DNA from: Sulfuritalea sp.
GTDB lineage: Bacteria > Pseudomonadota > Gammaproteobacteria > Burkholderiales > Rhodocyclaceae
DNA length: 64,000 bases
Reading direction: 5' to 3'
Assembly (NCBI GenBank): GCA_023229685.1
Contig: JALNYT010000004.1
Coordinates: 248,001 to 312,000, forward strand
Position 1 is the first letter of the stretch; every line of letters starts with the position of its first letter. This document shows positions 36,776 to 44,633 of the stretch, piece after piece. A model generated the notes under the pieces. It was not told the origin of the DNA. It did not search any database and was given only the letters and a program-made list of their open reading frames with translations. The position numbers and the translations under genes are program-made.

Positions 36776-37372
36776 ATGGAAGATGTAGCAAGTTTCGAGG
36801 CGTTGTCGGGATTTACAAGAGCGCTTTCGGTTGCCTTGCACGAACGCGACCCTTACACGCGTTTTCATTGCGACCGGGTCGATCTCCTTGCCTGCGAACT
36901 CGGCATTGCCTGCGGCCTGTCCGCAACCGACATCACCATGCTGCGCATCAGCTCTGTCTTGCACGACATCGGCAAGATTGGCATTCCGGACAGTGTCCTC
37001 TTAAAGCCAGCCAGCCTTGATCAGGACGAATGGGAAGCGATAACAACCCATTCCATCCGGGGCCAGCGCATCGCCTGCGCCACACAGCTGCCGAATGCCG
37101 AGCAGATTGGAACCGTGATCCGCCATCACCATGAGTACTTTAACGGCGCCGGCTATCCCGACGGCCTGGCAGGGGAAAGTATTCCTCTGCTTTCCCGCAT
37201 CCTGTCGATCGCAGACAGTTATGACGCGATGGCGACGCCGCGCATTTACCAGAGAGCCAGAAACCATGACGAAATCATGGAAATATTGCGCACCGAGGAA
37301 AATATAAAATTCGATCCGTTCATATTTCGCAAATTCGCCGAAGTCATCGAGCGCAGCTCTTGCCGCGCGTAA
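36776..37372 (+). CDS. HD-GYP domain phosphohydrolase
   Basis: The 198-aa protein is a bare HD-GYP domain without receiver or sensor: SVLHDIGKIGIPDSVLLKP holds the HD pair, then HHHEYFNGAGYPDGLAGE is the GYP-type loop, and SRILSIADSYDAM completes the metal site. The expected activity is hydrolysis of cyclic di-GMP or another cyclic nucleotide. ATGGAGATGCC precedes the ATG with GGAG at 5 nt. It is monocistronic or heads a short run with the next small gene. Confidence 0.88.
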   Translation: MEDVASFEALSGFTRALSVALHERDPYTRFHCDRVDLLACELGIACGLSATDITMLRISSVLHDIGKIGIPDSVLLKPASLDQDEWEAITTHSIRGQRIACATQLPNAEQIGTVIRHHHEYFNGAGYPDGLAGESIPLLSRILSIADSYDAMATPRIYQRARNHDEIMEILRTEENIKFDPFIFRKFAEVIERSSCRA

Positions 37373-37455
37373 TGCGACACACCGGACGATGAGCGGCCTC
37401 CTGGCTGTCGGTGCTGCCGGAGCGGACCCCCGCCCTTTTTCGACAGGTGAATACC

Positions 37456-37809
37456 ATGGTTGAGCATGTCAAGGCGTGGCAATGCATCGGCTGCGGAAAA
37501 ATCGAGGCTCCGCAGACGTGCGTCGGAATCTGCCAGGACCGCAGGGTGGAGTTCGTGTACGCGGCGGAATACGAGGAGGCGCTCGCTGAGTTGGAGCGGG
37601 AACGCCAGCGCGCGAAAACTCTCGCGACACTGGTGCGCCAATTGGCCTCGACGACACCGAACGCGGGCGGCTGGGAAGGTTCCTACCGGGCCATGCAGAA
37701 CCAGGCCCGCCGGATGCTGGCGGCGCTTGCAGAAAATGACCACGATGCCGTCAAGAGCGGGGATGGCAACCAGAGCGGTGCCGGCGCAGCCCCGCTCGCA
37801 TCGACCTGA
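37456..37809 (+). CDS. Small cysteine-motif protein, 117 aa
   Basis: The start at 37456 (MVEHVKAWQCIGCGKIEAPQTCVGIC) has AGGTG 7 nt upstream. Four cysteines in a CxxC...CxxxC layout near the N-terminus suggest one zinc or Fe-S site. A helix rich in Glu/Arg follows (EEALAELERERQRAKTLATLVR). The C-terminus is disordered. No family name can be given. The position after an HD-GYP gene hints at regulation, nothing more. Confidence 0.65.
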   Translation: MVEHVKAWQCIGCGKIEAPQTCVGICQDRRVEFVYAAEYEEALAELERERQRAKTLATLVRQLASTTPNAGGWEGSYRAMQNQARRMLAALAENDHDAVKSGDGNQSGAGAAPLAST

Positions 37810-37841
37810 TCAGCGGAGCATCGGGTTCGCGACGTGTGTCG

Positions 37842-39374
37842 TCACGCGGGGCTTGCAGGGCCCGACGCCGACAGCATTTCGCGCAGCCGCGTCTTGAGCA
37901 CCTTGCCTGTGTTGTTCTTCGGCAGGGACTCGACCACGACATAGCGCTTCGGCCGCTTGAAGCGGGCGATGTTGTCCAGGCACAGGGCGTCGAGTTCTGC
38001 GCTGTCGGGCGCCGCCCCGCGCGGAACAATGAAGGCGATCACGATCTCGCCCCATTCGGGATCGGCCTGGCCTACCACCGAGACCTCGCTCAGCGCCGGA
38101 TGCCGCAGCAGCACTTCCTCGACTTCGCGCGGGTAGATGTTGGATCCGCCGGAGATGATCACGTCCTTGCTGCGGTCTTTCAGCGTGAGGAAGCCGTCTT
38201 CGTCGATGCTGCCGACATCCCCCGTATGCAGCCAGCCGCCGCGCAAGGTCTCGGCGCTGGCGGCGGGATTGTTCCAGTAGCCGGCCATCACCACGTCACC
38301 GCGCACCAGGATCTCGCCGATCTCGCCGCTGGGCAGCGGCCGGTCATCGGCGTCCGCGACTCTGACTTCAACCCCGGTGAAGGCATGGCCGACCGAGGCC
38401 AGGCGCTGCTCGTAGCGCGGGTGCGCGGTATCGGCGTGAATGGCCTTGTCCATGCAGGTGATGGTCATCGGCGATTCGCCCTGACCGTAGATCTGCGCCA
38501 GCTTGTAGCCGAAGCGCCGCAGCGCCGCCTTGCAGTCGGCTACGTACATCGGTCCGCCGCCATAGACAATGGTCTTGAGTCCGGCGGTATCGACATCGCC
38601 CGGGTGATCGACCAGACGCTTCACCATGGTCGGCGCGGCGAACATCGTCACGCCGCGGTGTGCCCTTAGCAGCGCGTAAATTTCGGTCGGATCGAAGCCG
38701 CCCGAATCGGGCACCACGTTGAGCCCGGCGCGGGCGACGTGGGGCAGCATGTAAAAGCCCGAGCCGTGCGACATCGGTGCGGCGTGGATGATGGCGTCGC
38801 CGGGGGCGATGGTGTCGACGTCGGATAGATAGTTGAGGATTGCCGCCATCAGGTTGCGATGGGTCAGGGTCACGCCCTTGGGCCGGCCGGTGGTGCCGCT
38901 GGTATAGAACAGCCAGGCTGCATCGTCGGCTGCGCGCGACGCGACCGGCATGGCCTCGGCGGCGCAAAGCCCAGTGTAGGCCTGGCCGTCGACGTCGATC
39001 ACCTCCTGCAGGCCGGCAACGGCGAGCGGGGCCAAGGCGGCGCAGAGGTCGGCGCTGGCGAAGCACAGGCGCGCGCCGCTGTCGGCGAGGATGAACTCCA
39101 ACTCCTTCGGATGCAGCTTGGCGTTGATCGGCACCGCGGCCAAGCCCGCGTGCCAGCAGGCGAACATCAGCTCGACGTACTGCGGGCAGTTCTTCATCAC
39201 CAGGCCGACGCGGTCATTCGGCTGCAGCCGCGCCGCCAGACCAGCGGCAAGGCGGCCGACGCGCGCTGCCAGTTCGGTATAGCTTGCCAGCAGGCGCTCG
39301 CCGCGGGCCAGTGCGGGGAGCTCCGGGTGCACGTGCGCGGCGCGCAAAAGCAGTTGGGCGATGTTTATGCTCAT
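37842..39374 (-). CDS. AMP-forming acyl-CoA synthetase
   Basis: The 510-aa ANL-superfamily ligase has the phosphate-binding loop YTSGTTGRPKGVTLTHRN near residues 171-188, the aromatic-acyl pocket motif YGQGESPMTIT, WLHTGDVGSIDEDGFLTLKDRSKDVIISGG with the hinge and catalytic Arg, and the C-terminal Lys in NNTGKVLKTRLRE. It activates a carboxylic acid as an acyl-AMP and then a CoA thioester. The branch is that of medium/long-chain or aryl acids; the exact acid is unknown. It converges on the small gene at 37456. Confidence 0.88.
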   Translation of the reverse strand: MSINIAQLLLRAAHVHPELPALARGERLLASYTELAARVGRLAAGLAARLQPNDRVGLVMKNCPQYVELMFACWHAGLAAVPINAKLHPKELEFILADSGARLCFASADLCAALAPLAVAGLQEVIDVDGQAYTGLCAAEAMPVASRAADDAAWLFYTSGTTGRPKGVTLTHRNLMAAILNYLSDVDTIAPGDAIIHAAPMSHGSGFYMLPHVARAGLNVVPDSGGFDPTEIYALLRAHRGVTMFAAPTMVKRLVDHPGDVDTAGLKTIVYGGGPMYVADCKAALRRFGYKLAQIYGQGESPMTITCMDKAIHADTAHPRYEQRLASVGHAFTGVEVRVADADDRPLPSGEIGEILVRGDVVMAGYWNNPAASAETLRGGWLHTGDVGSIDEDGFLTLKDRSKDVIISGGSNIYPREVEEVLLRHPALSEVSVVGQADPEWGEIVIAFIVPRGAAPDSAELDALCLDNIARFKRPKRYVVVESLPKNNTGKVLKTRLREMLSASGPASPA

Positions 39375-39541
39375 GGGTCAGAATGTAGCAAATTTCTGCC
39401 GGAGTTCGCGCCGAATCGGCAATCGAGCCGGCGACGCGCGGCTGTCGAGCAGCGGTGAGGCGACGCTAGACCGTTCTTGTGGTCATCCGGGACGCACCAA
39501 GCGGACTTGCGAGACGCGTCGCCACATGGGAATGAATTTGC

Positions 39542-39754
39542 TTACGCCGATACTCCGCCAGGAGTCCCGTCTGCATAGCGCCACATCATGTTTTTCATGG
39601 TGCAGATGACCACCTGTCCACACGACGGACAACTCGCCTGAAGTCCCGCCGCGATGGCGCGCTCGAGAGACTCGAGGTCGCCGAAAGCGATGGGGCTGGG
39701 GAAAACGGCCCGGCAGTGGCCGCATCTGATTCTTACATCCGAAATCGCAGTCAT
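39542..39754 (-). CDS. Small zinc-ribbon-like protein, 70 aa
   Basis: The ATG at 39754 begins MTAISDVRIRCGHCRAVFPSP. Two CxxC pairs (RIRCGHCRAVF and ASCPSCGQVVICT) form a zinc-ribbon pattern. The longer frame upstream is basic, low-complexity and overlaps soxB, so it is rejected. The gene is in line with soxB but starts 48 bp after its stop. No ribosome site is strong, so expression is uncertain. Confidence 0.55.
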   Translation of the reverse strand: MTAISDVRIRCGHCRAVFPSPIAFGDLESLERAIAAGLQASCPSCGQVVICTMKNMMWRYADGTPGGVSA

Positions 39755-39801
39755 GATGTTGGCGTGTCCAGCCTTTCTTGCGGTTTTCCGCGACCGGCGA
39801 T

Positions 39802-41520
39802 TCAGGCGATGCCGGGATTGCCTTTCATGCCGATCAGCTTCGGCACATTGACCTTGCGCGTGCTGACGGTTTTCTTGTCTTTCAGCCAGCGGCCGACGAC
39901 GTCCCACACTGGTTCACCCGTCGCCGAGGGATCGACCGGCGCCCAGCCGGCAACCTTGTAGGTCTTGTCCGCCGCCATTGGCTTGTCATGCAGGCGCATG
40001 TCGGAAATGCGGCTTCCCGCCTTGGCGTTGGGGTCGCAGGTGTAGTTCATGCCGCCGACGCGCACCATGTCGCCGCCCTGCTGGTAGTAAGGGTCCGGGT
40101 TGTAGAGGTTGTCGGCGATGTCTTCGAGGATTTCCTTGACCCGCTCGCCCTTCATCTCGTTCAGGGTCGAGTAGGGATAGGTGATCGCGGTCTGGTCCAT
40201 CAGGTGTTCGAAGGTGATCGCGCTGCCCGGCAGCAAGGTGGTGCCCCAGCGGAAGCCGGGCGAGAAGCCGATGTCGGCGCCCTTCACTTCCATGATCGCA
40301 TCCAGAATCAACTGGTCCCAGCTGCCGTTGAAGTTGCCGCGGCGATAGAGCAGGCCTTCGGTCACCGCAAGTTTTTCTTCCAACTTTGCCTTGTGCGGCG
40401 CCCGCACCTTGTCGATATAGCCCGCCATTTCGGCATCGGCCGGCAGCAAATTGGAGAAGATCGGCAGGAGCTTGTAGCGAAAATCCTGAACCTTCCCGCC
40501 ACGTACGTCGAAGTCGAGCACGGCGAGGAACTTGCCGTTGGAGCCGGCGTTGGTGACCAGCGTCTGTCCGCCGGCATTCTTCACCGTGACCGGCTGCGGC
40601 ACGCCGTCATGGGTGTGCCCGCCGAGAATGGCGTCGATGCCGGTGACGCGAGTGGCCATCTTGAGGTCGACATCCATGCCGTTGTGCGAGAGGACGACGA
40701 CGACTTTCGCGCCCTTGGCGCGCACCTCGTCGACCATCTTCTGCATGTTCTCGTCCTGGATGCCGAAGGTCCAGTCGGCCATCATGTAGCGCGGGTTGGC
40801 GATCGGCGTGTAAGGGAAGGCCTGGCCGATTACTGCGACTTGCACGCCATTCATCTCGCGCATCGCGTAGGGCGGGAACACCGGATCGCCGAAGTCGGTG
40901 GTCTTGATGTTCTGCGCCAGAAACTCGATCCTGCCTTTCAAATCCTTGACGACGATTTCCTGCACTCGTTTGTCACCCAGGGTGAATTCCCAGTGCCCCG
41001 ACATCATGTCCACGCCGAGCAGCTTGCAGGCATCGACCATGTCCTGCCCCTTGCTCCACAGGGCGGTGGCGGAGCCCTGCCAGGTGTCGCCGCCGTCAAG
41101 CAGCAGCGCGCCCGGTCGCTGCGCGCGCAAGCGCTTGACCAGCGTCGCCAGATGCGCAAAGCCGCCGACCTTGCCGTAGGTCTTGGCCGCCTGGACGAAA
41201 TCCAGGTAGGTAAAGGCGTGCGCCTCGCGTGTGCCGGGCTTGATGTTGAAGGCCTTGAGCAGGTGCTCGCCGACCAGGTGCGGCGCTTGGCCCAGTGCCG
41301 TGCCAATGCCGAGATTGACGCTCGGCTCGCGAAACCAGATCGGCAGCAACTGCGCATGGCAATCGGTGAAATGCATGAAATGCACGTTGCCGAACTTCGG
41401 CAGATCGTAAAGCGCGTCAGCGTTTCCGGCTGCGAGCAGCGGGCGGGAGTCGAGCGCCGCGCCGGCCACCGAGGCGGCGGCCAGCATTTGCAGAAATTCG
41501 CGGCGGTTCATCGAGGACAT
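39802..41520 (-). CDS. soxB: SoxB, thiosulfohydrolase
   Basis: The 572-aa protein has a Tat-like leader (MNRREFLQMLAAASVAGAA). Dimanganese ligands of the 5'-nucleotidase-type fold are visible in HFTDCHAQLLPIW, DGGDTWQGS, MSGHWEFT and LSHNGMDVD, and in GGHTHDG. SoxB removes sulfate from the cysteine S-thiosulfonate on SoxY in the periplasm. It is the last gene of soxYZAXB, separated from soxX by an intrinsic terminator, so it may have lower or independent expression. Confidence 0.96.
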   Translation of the reverse strand: MSSMNRREFLQMLAAASVAGAALDSRPLLAAGNADALYDLPKFGNVHFMHFTDCHAQLLPIWFREPSVNLGIGTALGQAPHLVGEHLLKAFNIKPGTREAHAFTYLDFVQAAKTYGKVGGFAHLATLVKRLRAQRPGALLLDGGDTWQGSATALWSKGQDMVDACKLLGVDMMSGHWEFTLGDKRVQEIVVKDLKGRIEFLAQNIKTTDFGDPVFPPYAMREMNGVQVAVIGQAFPYTPIANPRYMMADWTFGIQDENMQKMVDEVRAKGAKVVVVLSHNGMDVDLKMATRVTGIDAILGGHTHDGVPQPVTVKNAGGQTLVTNAGSNGKFLAVLDFDVRGGKVQDFRYKLLPIFSNLLPADAEMAGYIDKVRAPHKAKLEEKLAVTEGLLYRRGNFNGSWDQLILDAIMEVKGADIGFSPGFRWGTTLLPGSAITFEHLMDQTAITYPYSTLNEMKGERVKEILEDIADNLYNPDPYYQQGGDMVRVGGMNYTCDPNAKAGSRISDMRLHDKPMAADKTYKVAGWAPVDPSATGEPVWDVVGRWLKDKKTVSTRKVNVPKLIGMKGNPGIA

Positions 41521-41558
41521 CGTGACACCTGTTGTTGAGCAAATCCCACCGGGGACAT

Positions 41559-41584
41559 AAAAAGGCCTGACCGAGGTCAGGCTC
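41559..41584 (-). terminator. Intrinsic terminator between soxX and soxB
   Basis: On the minus strand GCCTGAC-CTCG-GTCAGGC is a perfect 7-bp stem followed by CTTTTT. It lies within the operon, 19 bp past the soxX stop, so it likely attenuates soxB transcription. Confidence 0.85.
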
Positions 41585-41602
41585 GTGGAGCCGGCAGCGG
41601 TC

Positions 41603-42217
41603 CTACTTGTTGACCGGCGACTCGGGGTCCAGCAACAGTGCCACCAGATCCTTGATTTGCTTTTCCTTCAGGGCACCGATATGGCCGAAGCGGGGCATAT
41701 CCGAGCAGGTGTTGTAGGCCTTGGCGTTGTAGATTTTCGAATACACGTATTTCTGAATATCCGGCTGGGTTCCGCGCAGTTTGAGGAACTGATACAGGGT
41801 CGGCCCGATCGTGCCGAATGACGTCTCTTTCGGGCTGATCTGGTGACAGTTGTAGCAGTTGCCTCCGACCGGCAGGCCGGGGTCGTCGCTCCAGGTAAAG
41901 CCGCGCCCGCTCTGGGCCAGCTTTTCGCCGGACTTCCAGTCGCCCATCAGTTTGCCGTCGGCCGGATACTTGACGTCGGCCAACTGGTCGGCCTCCAACT
42001 GTTTCACCATGTATTCGGGCGGCTTGTTGCCGGTGCGGTTGCATACGGCCTGCAAGCCATCTTCGGCGAGACGGTCGAGCGAGGCCTGACCGTGCGGCTG
42101 GAAGTCCTTCTTGATGACGGCGATGGCCTTGGCTCGATAGTCGCCATCCGCAGCGGCCGGCAGGGCAGTCAAGAGGAGGGTGCCCATGGCAGCGGCGAAA
42201 AAAATATTCTTGATCAT
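41603..42217 (-). CDS. soxX: SoxX, monohaem cytochrome of the SoxAX complex
   Basis: The 204-aa protein has a Sec signal peptide (FFAAAMGTLLLTALPAAA), haem site CYNCHQ, and the distal Met in CSDMPRFGHIG. It pairs with SoxA to attach thiosulfate to the SoxY carrier cysteine. An N-terminal extension of about 70 residues before the haem region is typical of longer SoxX forms. It is separated by 13 bp from soxA. Confidence 0.93.
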   Translation of the reverse strand: MIKNIFFAAAMGTLLLTALPAAADGDYRAKAIAVIKKDFQPHGQASLDRLAEDGLQAVCNRTGNKPPEYMVKQLEADQLADVKYPADGKLMGDWKSGEKLAQSGRGFTWSDDPGLPVGGNCYNCHQISPKETSFGTIGPTLYQFLKLRGTQPDIQKYVYSKIYNAKAYNTCSDMPRFGHIGALKEKQIKDLVALLLDPESPVNK

Positions 42218-42230
42218 GTCTGTCTCCTTT

Positions 42231-43094
42231 TTAGCGCTTGATGCCAGGGCCTTTGTAGACCTGGCCGTTGGCGTTGCCGATCATGTAGGTCAGCAGGTAA
42301 GCGATCGCGTCGGAGGCGTATTTCGGCTGGGGGAAGCGCTGCTGGCGGAAGCAGTCGCCCATGCGCCACTGGTGGGTCAGCATCACGCCGCCGGTCATGC
42401 GATAGCCCGGCCAGCCCTGTACGCCGCTCATGGCGCCCTTCGCGGTGCTGAGGTTGGGCAGATTCTGCATGCGGATGCGCTTGCCGTCGGAACCGTGGCA
42501 GGTATTGCACGAGAAATCGTAGGGGCCGGCGCGGTAGGCGGCGATCTCCTTGCCGATCTCGTAAGCCTCGTGCACTTTCGGGTCCTTGAGCGGCACTGCG
42601 ACCTTCATGTTGCGCGAATGGCCGGCGACATAGGTGACCAGATTGGTGATGTCGGGGGTGAAGTTGGCGTTCGCGAAGGGCTTTTTGGCGATGTCGTCGA
42701 ACTTGAAACCCTGCTTCTCGACCATGCACCAGACGATGCGGCGTTCGGCATCCATCACGGCGTCGGCATCGGCGAAGTAGCGCGGCATCCTGACATAGGC
42801 GCCCTCGACCTTGCCCACACCCTGACCGAGGTCGCAGCTTTCGGCCAGTGCGACATTCTTCGGGCCGCGCTTGGTCTTCCACTGTTCCTCGCCCTTCATT
42901 TCGAAGAGTTCCGCCGGATTGCTGTCCTCCATCTCGGCGCGGAATTTCTCGAACTCGAGGGTGGCGGCATCCTTAGCTTCGGCGGCCGGCGGAGATTGGG
43001 GCGCGGGCTTTGCGGCCGGCTTCTTCGGCGTCTGGGCGAATGCACCACCCGCGACCGCCATGGCGCAGAGCGCGCCAACGAGTCTTTGTTTCAT
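42231..43094 (-). CDS. soxA: SoxA, dihaem-type L-cysteine S-thiosulfotransferase subunit
   Basis: The 287-aa protein has a signal peptide (cleaved near AFA-QTPKKP) and a Pro/Ala-rich linker. A haem site CNTCHGSDG lies near residue 195. The active-site cysteine is in GDCFRQQRFPQPKY, which carries the persulfide used to join thiosulfate to SoxY. The first half has non-haem Cys (CDLGQG, CMVEKQ), so this is the monohaem form of SoxA. It works with SoxX. Confidence 0.94.
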   Translation of the reverse strand: MKQRLVGALCAMAVAGGAFAQTPKKPAAKPAPQSPPAAEAKDAATLEFEKFRAEMEDSNPAELFEMKGEEQWKTKRGPKNVALAESCDLGQGVGKVEGAYVRMPRYFADADAVMDAERRIVWCMVEKQGFKFDDIAKKPFANANFTPDITNLVTYVAGHSRNMKVAVPLKDPKVHEAYEIGKEIAAYRAGPYDFSCNTCHGSDGKRIRMQNLPNLSTAKGAMSGVQGWPGYRMTGGVMLTHQWRMGDCFRQQRFPQPKYASDAIAYLLTYMIGNANGQVYKGPGIKR

Positions 43095-43161
43095 AGTCTC
43101 CTCCTGTCAAGGAATGGGGCGGGTGTGTCCCGCTCCGGTTTTTTATTTGCGGATCAAACGT

Positions 43162-43473
43162 TCAGGCAATTGCGGCTTCGTCAGTCCTCTTGTCTCCCTT
43201 GTTGTCTACCCAACTGACCACGACCTTGTCGCCGGCTTTGGCACCTTTGACCTTGAAGCCAAAAACCGGGTTGCGCGATACGGACGTGCCGACATGGCCG
43301 TCGACCACCTTCTTGCCGCCGACCTCCACTGTCATTGCCTGGATGAAATGGGGCGGTACCGTGTTGCCAGCGGCGTCCTTGCGCTGGCCGGTCTCCATGG
43401 CGTGGGCCATCAGGATGCGAATCTCTGCGGTATCGCCTTTCAATGTTGCACGAATCTTCATCGGATCTGCCAT
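43162..43473 (-). CDS. soxZ: SoxZ, sulfur carrier complex subunit
   Basis: The 103-aa all-beta protein MADPMKIRATLKGDTAEIRILMAHAMETGQRKD is the standard SoxZ start (here given in part); GHVGTSVSRNPVFGFKVKGAKAGDKV follows. It forms the SoxYZ carrier. No signal peptide is needed because it is exported bound to SoxY. A hairpin (GGGGCGGG-TGTGT-CCCGCTCC, 43116-43136) lies between soxZ and soxA and may tune mRNA levels. Confidence 0.95.
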   Translation of the reverse strand: MADPMKIRATLKGDTAEIRILMAHAMETGQRKDAAGNTVPPHFIQAMTVEVGGKKVVDGHVGTSVSRNPVFGFKVKGAKAGDKVVVSWVDNKGDKRTDEAAIA

Positions 43474-43503
43474 GGTGTATTCCTTGTCGTATCGTTGTTT
43501 GGT

Positions 43504-43974
43504 TCAGCCGCCGCAGCCGCCGACGGTGACCTTGACTTCTTTTTGAGCGGTATAGAACTTCCCATCCGCTTTCGCGACCGCCTTGACCATGGAAGTCTGG
43601 CTGAGCTTCAGGCGTGCCGAAACTTCCGGTAGCGCGCCATTGGTAAATTCGAAAGTGGCAGAAAGCGGAAACGGATTTTTTTCGACCAGAATCGAAATCG
43701 AACTGGTGTTGGGAATGTTGCTTACCACGTCGACCGGCACCACGGCTCCGTTCTCGGCAATATCCGGAACCCGGAGCATCAGGTCTTTGCTGTCGGCCGA
43801 TGCGCCGGCGCCGAGGCCCTTGAGTGCGCCGGCCACGTCATGCGCTTCGAAGGCGGCTTTGTTCCAGTCGGCAGCCAGTACTTGCGTCGGGCGCAAGGCG
43901 CCGGCGGCGATCAGGCCGGCCAGCACGCCACTGGCGGTGGCGCTCTTGAGCACCGTTCTGCGGGTTGTGTTCAT
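43504..43974 (-). CDS. soxY: SoxY, covalent sulfur carrier
   Basis: The 156-aa protein has a Tat-type leader (MNTTRRTVLKSATASGVLAG) and ends in VGGCGG, the conserved swinging-arm tail whose cysteine carries the sulfur substrate. It is the first gene of soxYZAXB. The region upstream contains a candidate operator. Confidence 0.96.
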   Translation of the reverse strand: MNTTRRTVLKSATASGVLAGLIAAGALRPTQVLAADWNKAAFEAHDVAGALKGLGAGASADSKDLMLRVPDIAENGAVVPVDVVSNIPNTSSISILVEKNPFPLSATFEFTNGALPEVSARLKLSQTSMVKAVAKADGKFYTAQKEVKVTVGGCGG

Positions 43975-44011
43975 GGGGTGACTTTCTCCTCTGGTCGTGT
44001 CTTATTGGTTA

Positions 44012-44030
44012 AGTCTATATTATTCAGACT
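44012..44030. promoter_or_regulatory. Candidate operator upstream of soxY
   Basis: AGTCTATATTATTCAGACT has arms AGTCT and AGACT around an AT-rich centre, 38 bp upstream of the soxY start. Sox operons are often controlled by ArsR-type repressors that bind AT-rich palindromes; no such regulator is in the window. Confidence 0.4.
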
Positions 44031-44238
44031 AGCACAGCGCATTGTTTCCGGCTTTTCCCCGGTTGGCAAATCACCCGATGTAATGAGGAAATCAGGACGC
44101 CTGATTCAGGGCGGGCGGTTCCTCCTTAATGAAGCTTGTGCTTCCATAGGCATCCGCGGCAATCTCAATGTGTTGCGGCGCTGTGCGGTGAAGGTGTCAC
44201 GCGATTGGCATAGAGCAGGTACGGGTCCGCCGCAATTG

Positions 44239-44269
44239 ATATGGCAATCAAATTATTTGATCGCTATAT
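44239..44269. promoter_or_regulatory. 31-bp palindrome upstream of the leader peptide and yeiH
   Basis: Centred on 44254, ATCAAAT and ATTTGAT are perfect arms around one base. Extending the dyad to ATATGGC and GCTATAT keeps 13 of 15 positions paired. It is 125 bp upstream of the leader-peptide start, so it is likely the binding site of the exporter regulator, possibly LysR type. Confidence 0.6.
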
Positions 44270-44394
44270 CGCCAATCTGCAGGCAGATAATGTTCGGCGT
44301 TGAACAAAAACAACAACGGCGCTTCCAAGATGCCTTCGCTTCTCTGCGACGCCTGCCGCGGGTCGCATATAAGAAGAAACAGAGGAGGAGAACT

Positions 44395-44496
44395 ATGCGC
44401 ACTATCAAGCAGGCACTGATCGTACTCATCGGCACCGAATTTCAGCTTGCCACCAGCGGCGCCCTCCCGGCCGACACTCGCAGCGTAATCGCGTGA
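44395..44496 (+). CDS. Short leader peptide, 33 aa
   Basis: The ATG at 44395 is preceded by GAGGAGGAG, one of the strongest ribosome sites in the window. The peptide starts MRTIKQALIVLIGTEFQL and ends PADTRSVIA, with a hydrophobic stretch in the middle but no obvious run of one amino acid. A long hairpin begins 10 bp past its stop, and yeiH starts 138 bp past it. Its role as a translated leader is inferred from these facts. Confidence 0.5.
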   Translation: MRTIKQALIVLIGTEFQLATSGALPADTRSVIA

Positions 44497-44506
44497 TGGC
44501 GTCGCC

Positions 44507-44557
44507 GACAAGGCGCGTCACTCAATGGTCGCAGTCCATTGAGCGGCGCCGCTTGTC
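44507..44557 (+). other. Long hairpin between leader peptide and yeiH
   Basis: GACAAG...CTCAATGG (from 44507) pairs with CCATTGAG...CTTGTC (to 44557). Six- and eight-bp stems are separated by an internal loop, with apical loop TCGCAGT. No T-run follows, so it is not a plain intrinsic terminator. It is suitable as an attenuation or processing structure. Confidence 0.6.
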
Positions 44558-44633
44558 TACTGTTGTTCAAAAATGAAGCCAGAACAAATAGTGGCGTTCA
44601 ATCCCCGTCGTTGATACCAGCAAAGGAGGCATT

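Larger units (their letters stand above)
43975..44394. other. Divergent sox / sulfate-exporter control region
   Basis: No further gene is evident. The region holds the soxY upstream area with a 5-bp dyad (44012-44030), a 31-bp palindrome (44239-44269), and the leader peptide ribosome site at the right end. It is more AT-rich from 44230 on than the flanking genes. Confidence 0.6.

Noticed and set aside
39051..39072. Partial match to the 22-bp motif inside the acyl-CoA synthetase gene (GTCGGCGCTGGCG)
   Set aside because: Only the first half matches and the protein reads ADLCAAL, a normal sequence; may be chance in GC-rich coding DNA.
43116..43136. Plus-strand terminator-like hairpin with TTTTTT between soxA and soxZ
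   Set aside because: T-run is on the strand without a gene; one stem mismatch. Kept only as a possible mRNA hairpin in the soxZ note.
44236..44252. FNR-like TTGAT...ATCAA near 44236
   Set aside because: Spacing is 6 bp, not the required 4 bp; the pairing is better explained by the 31-bp palindrome.
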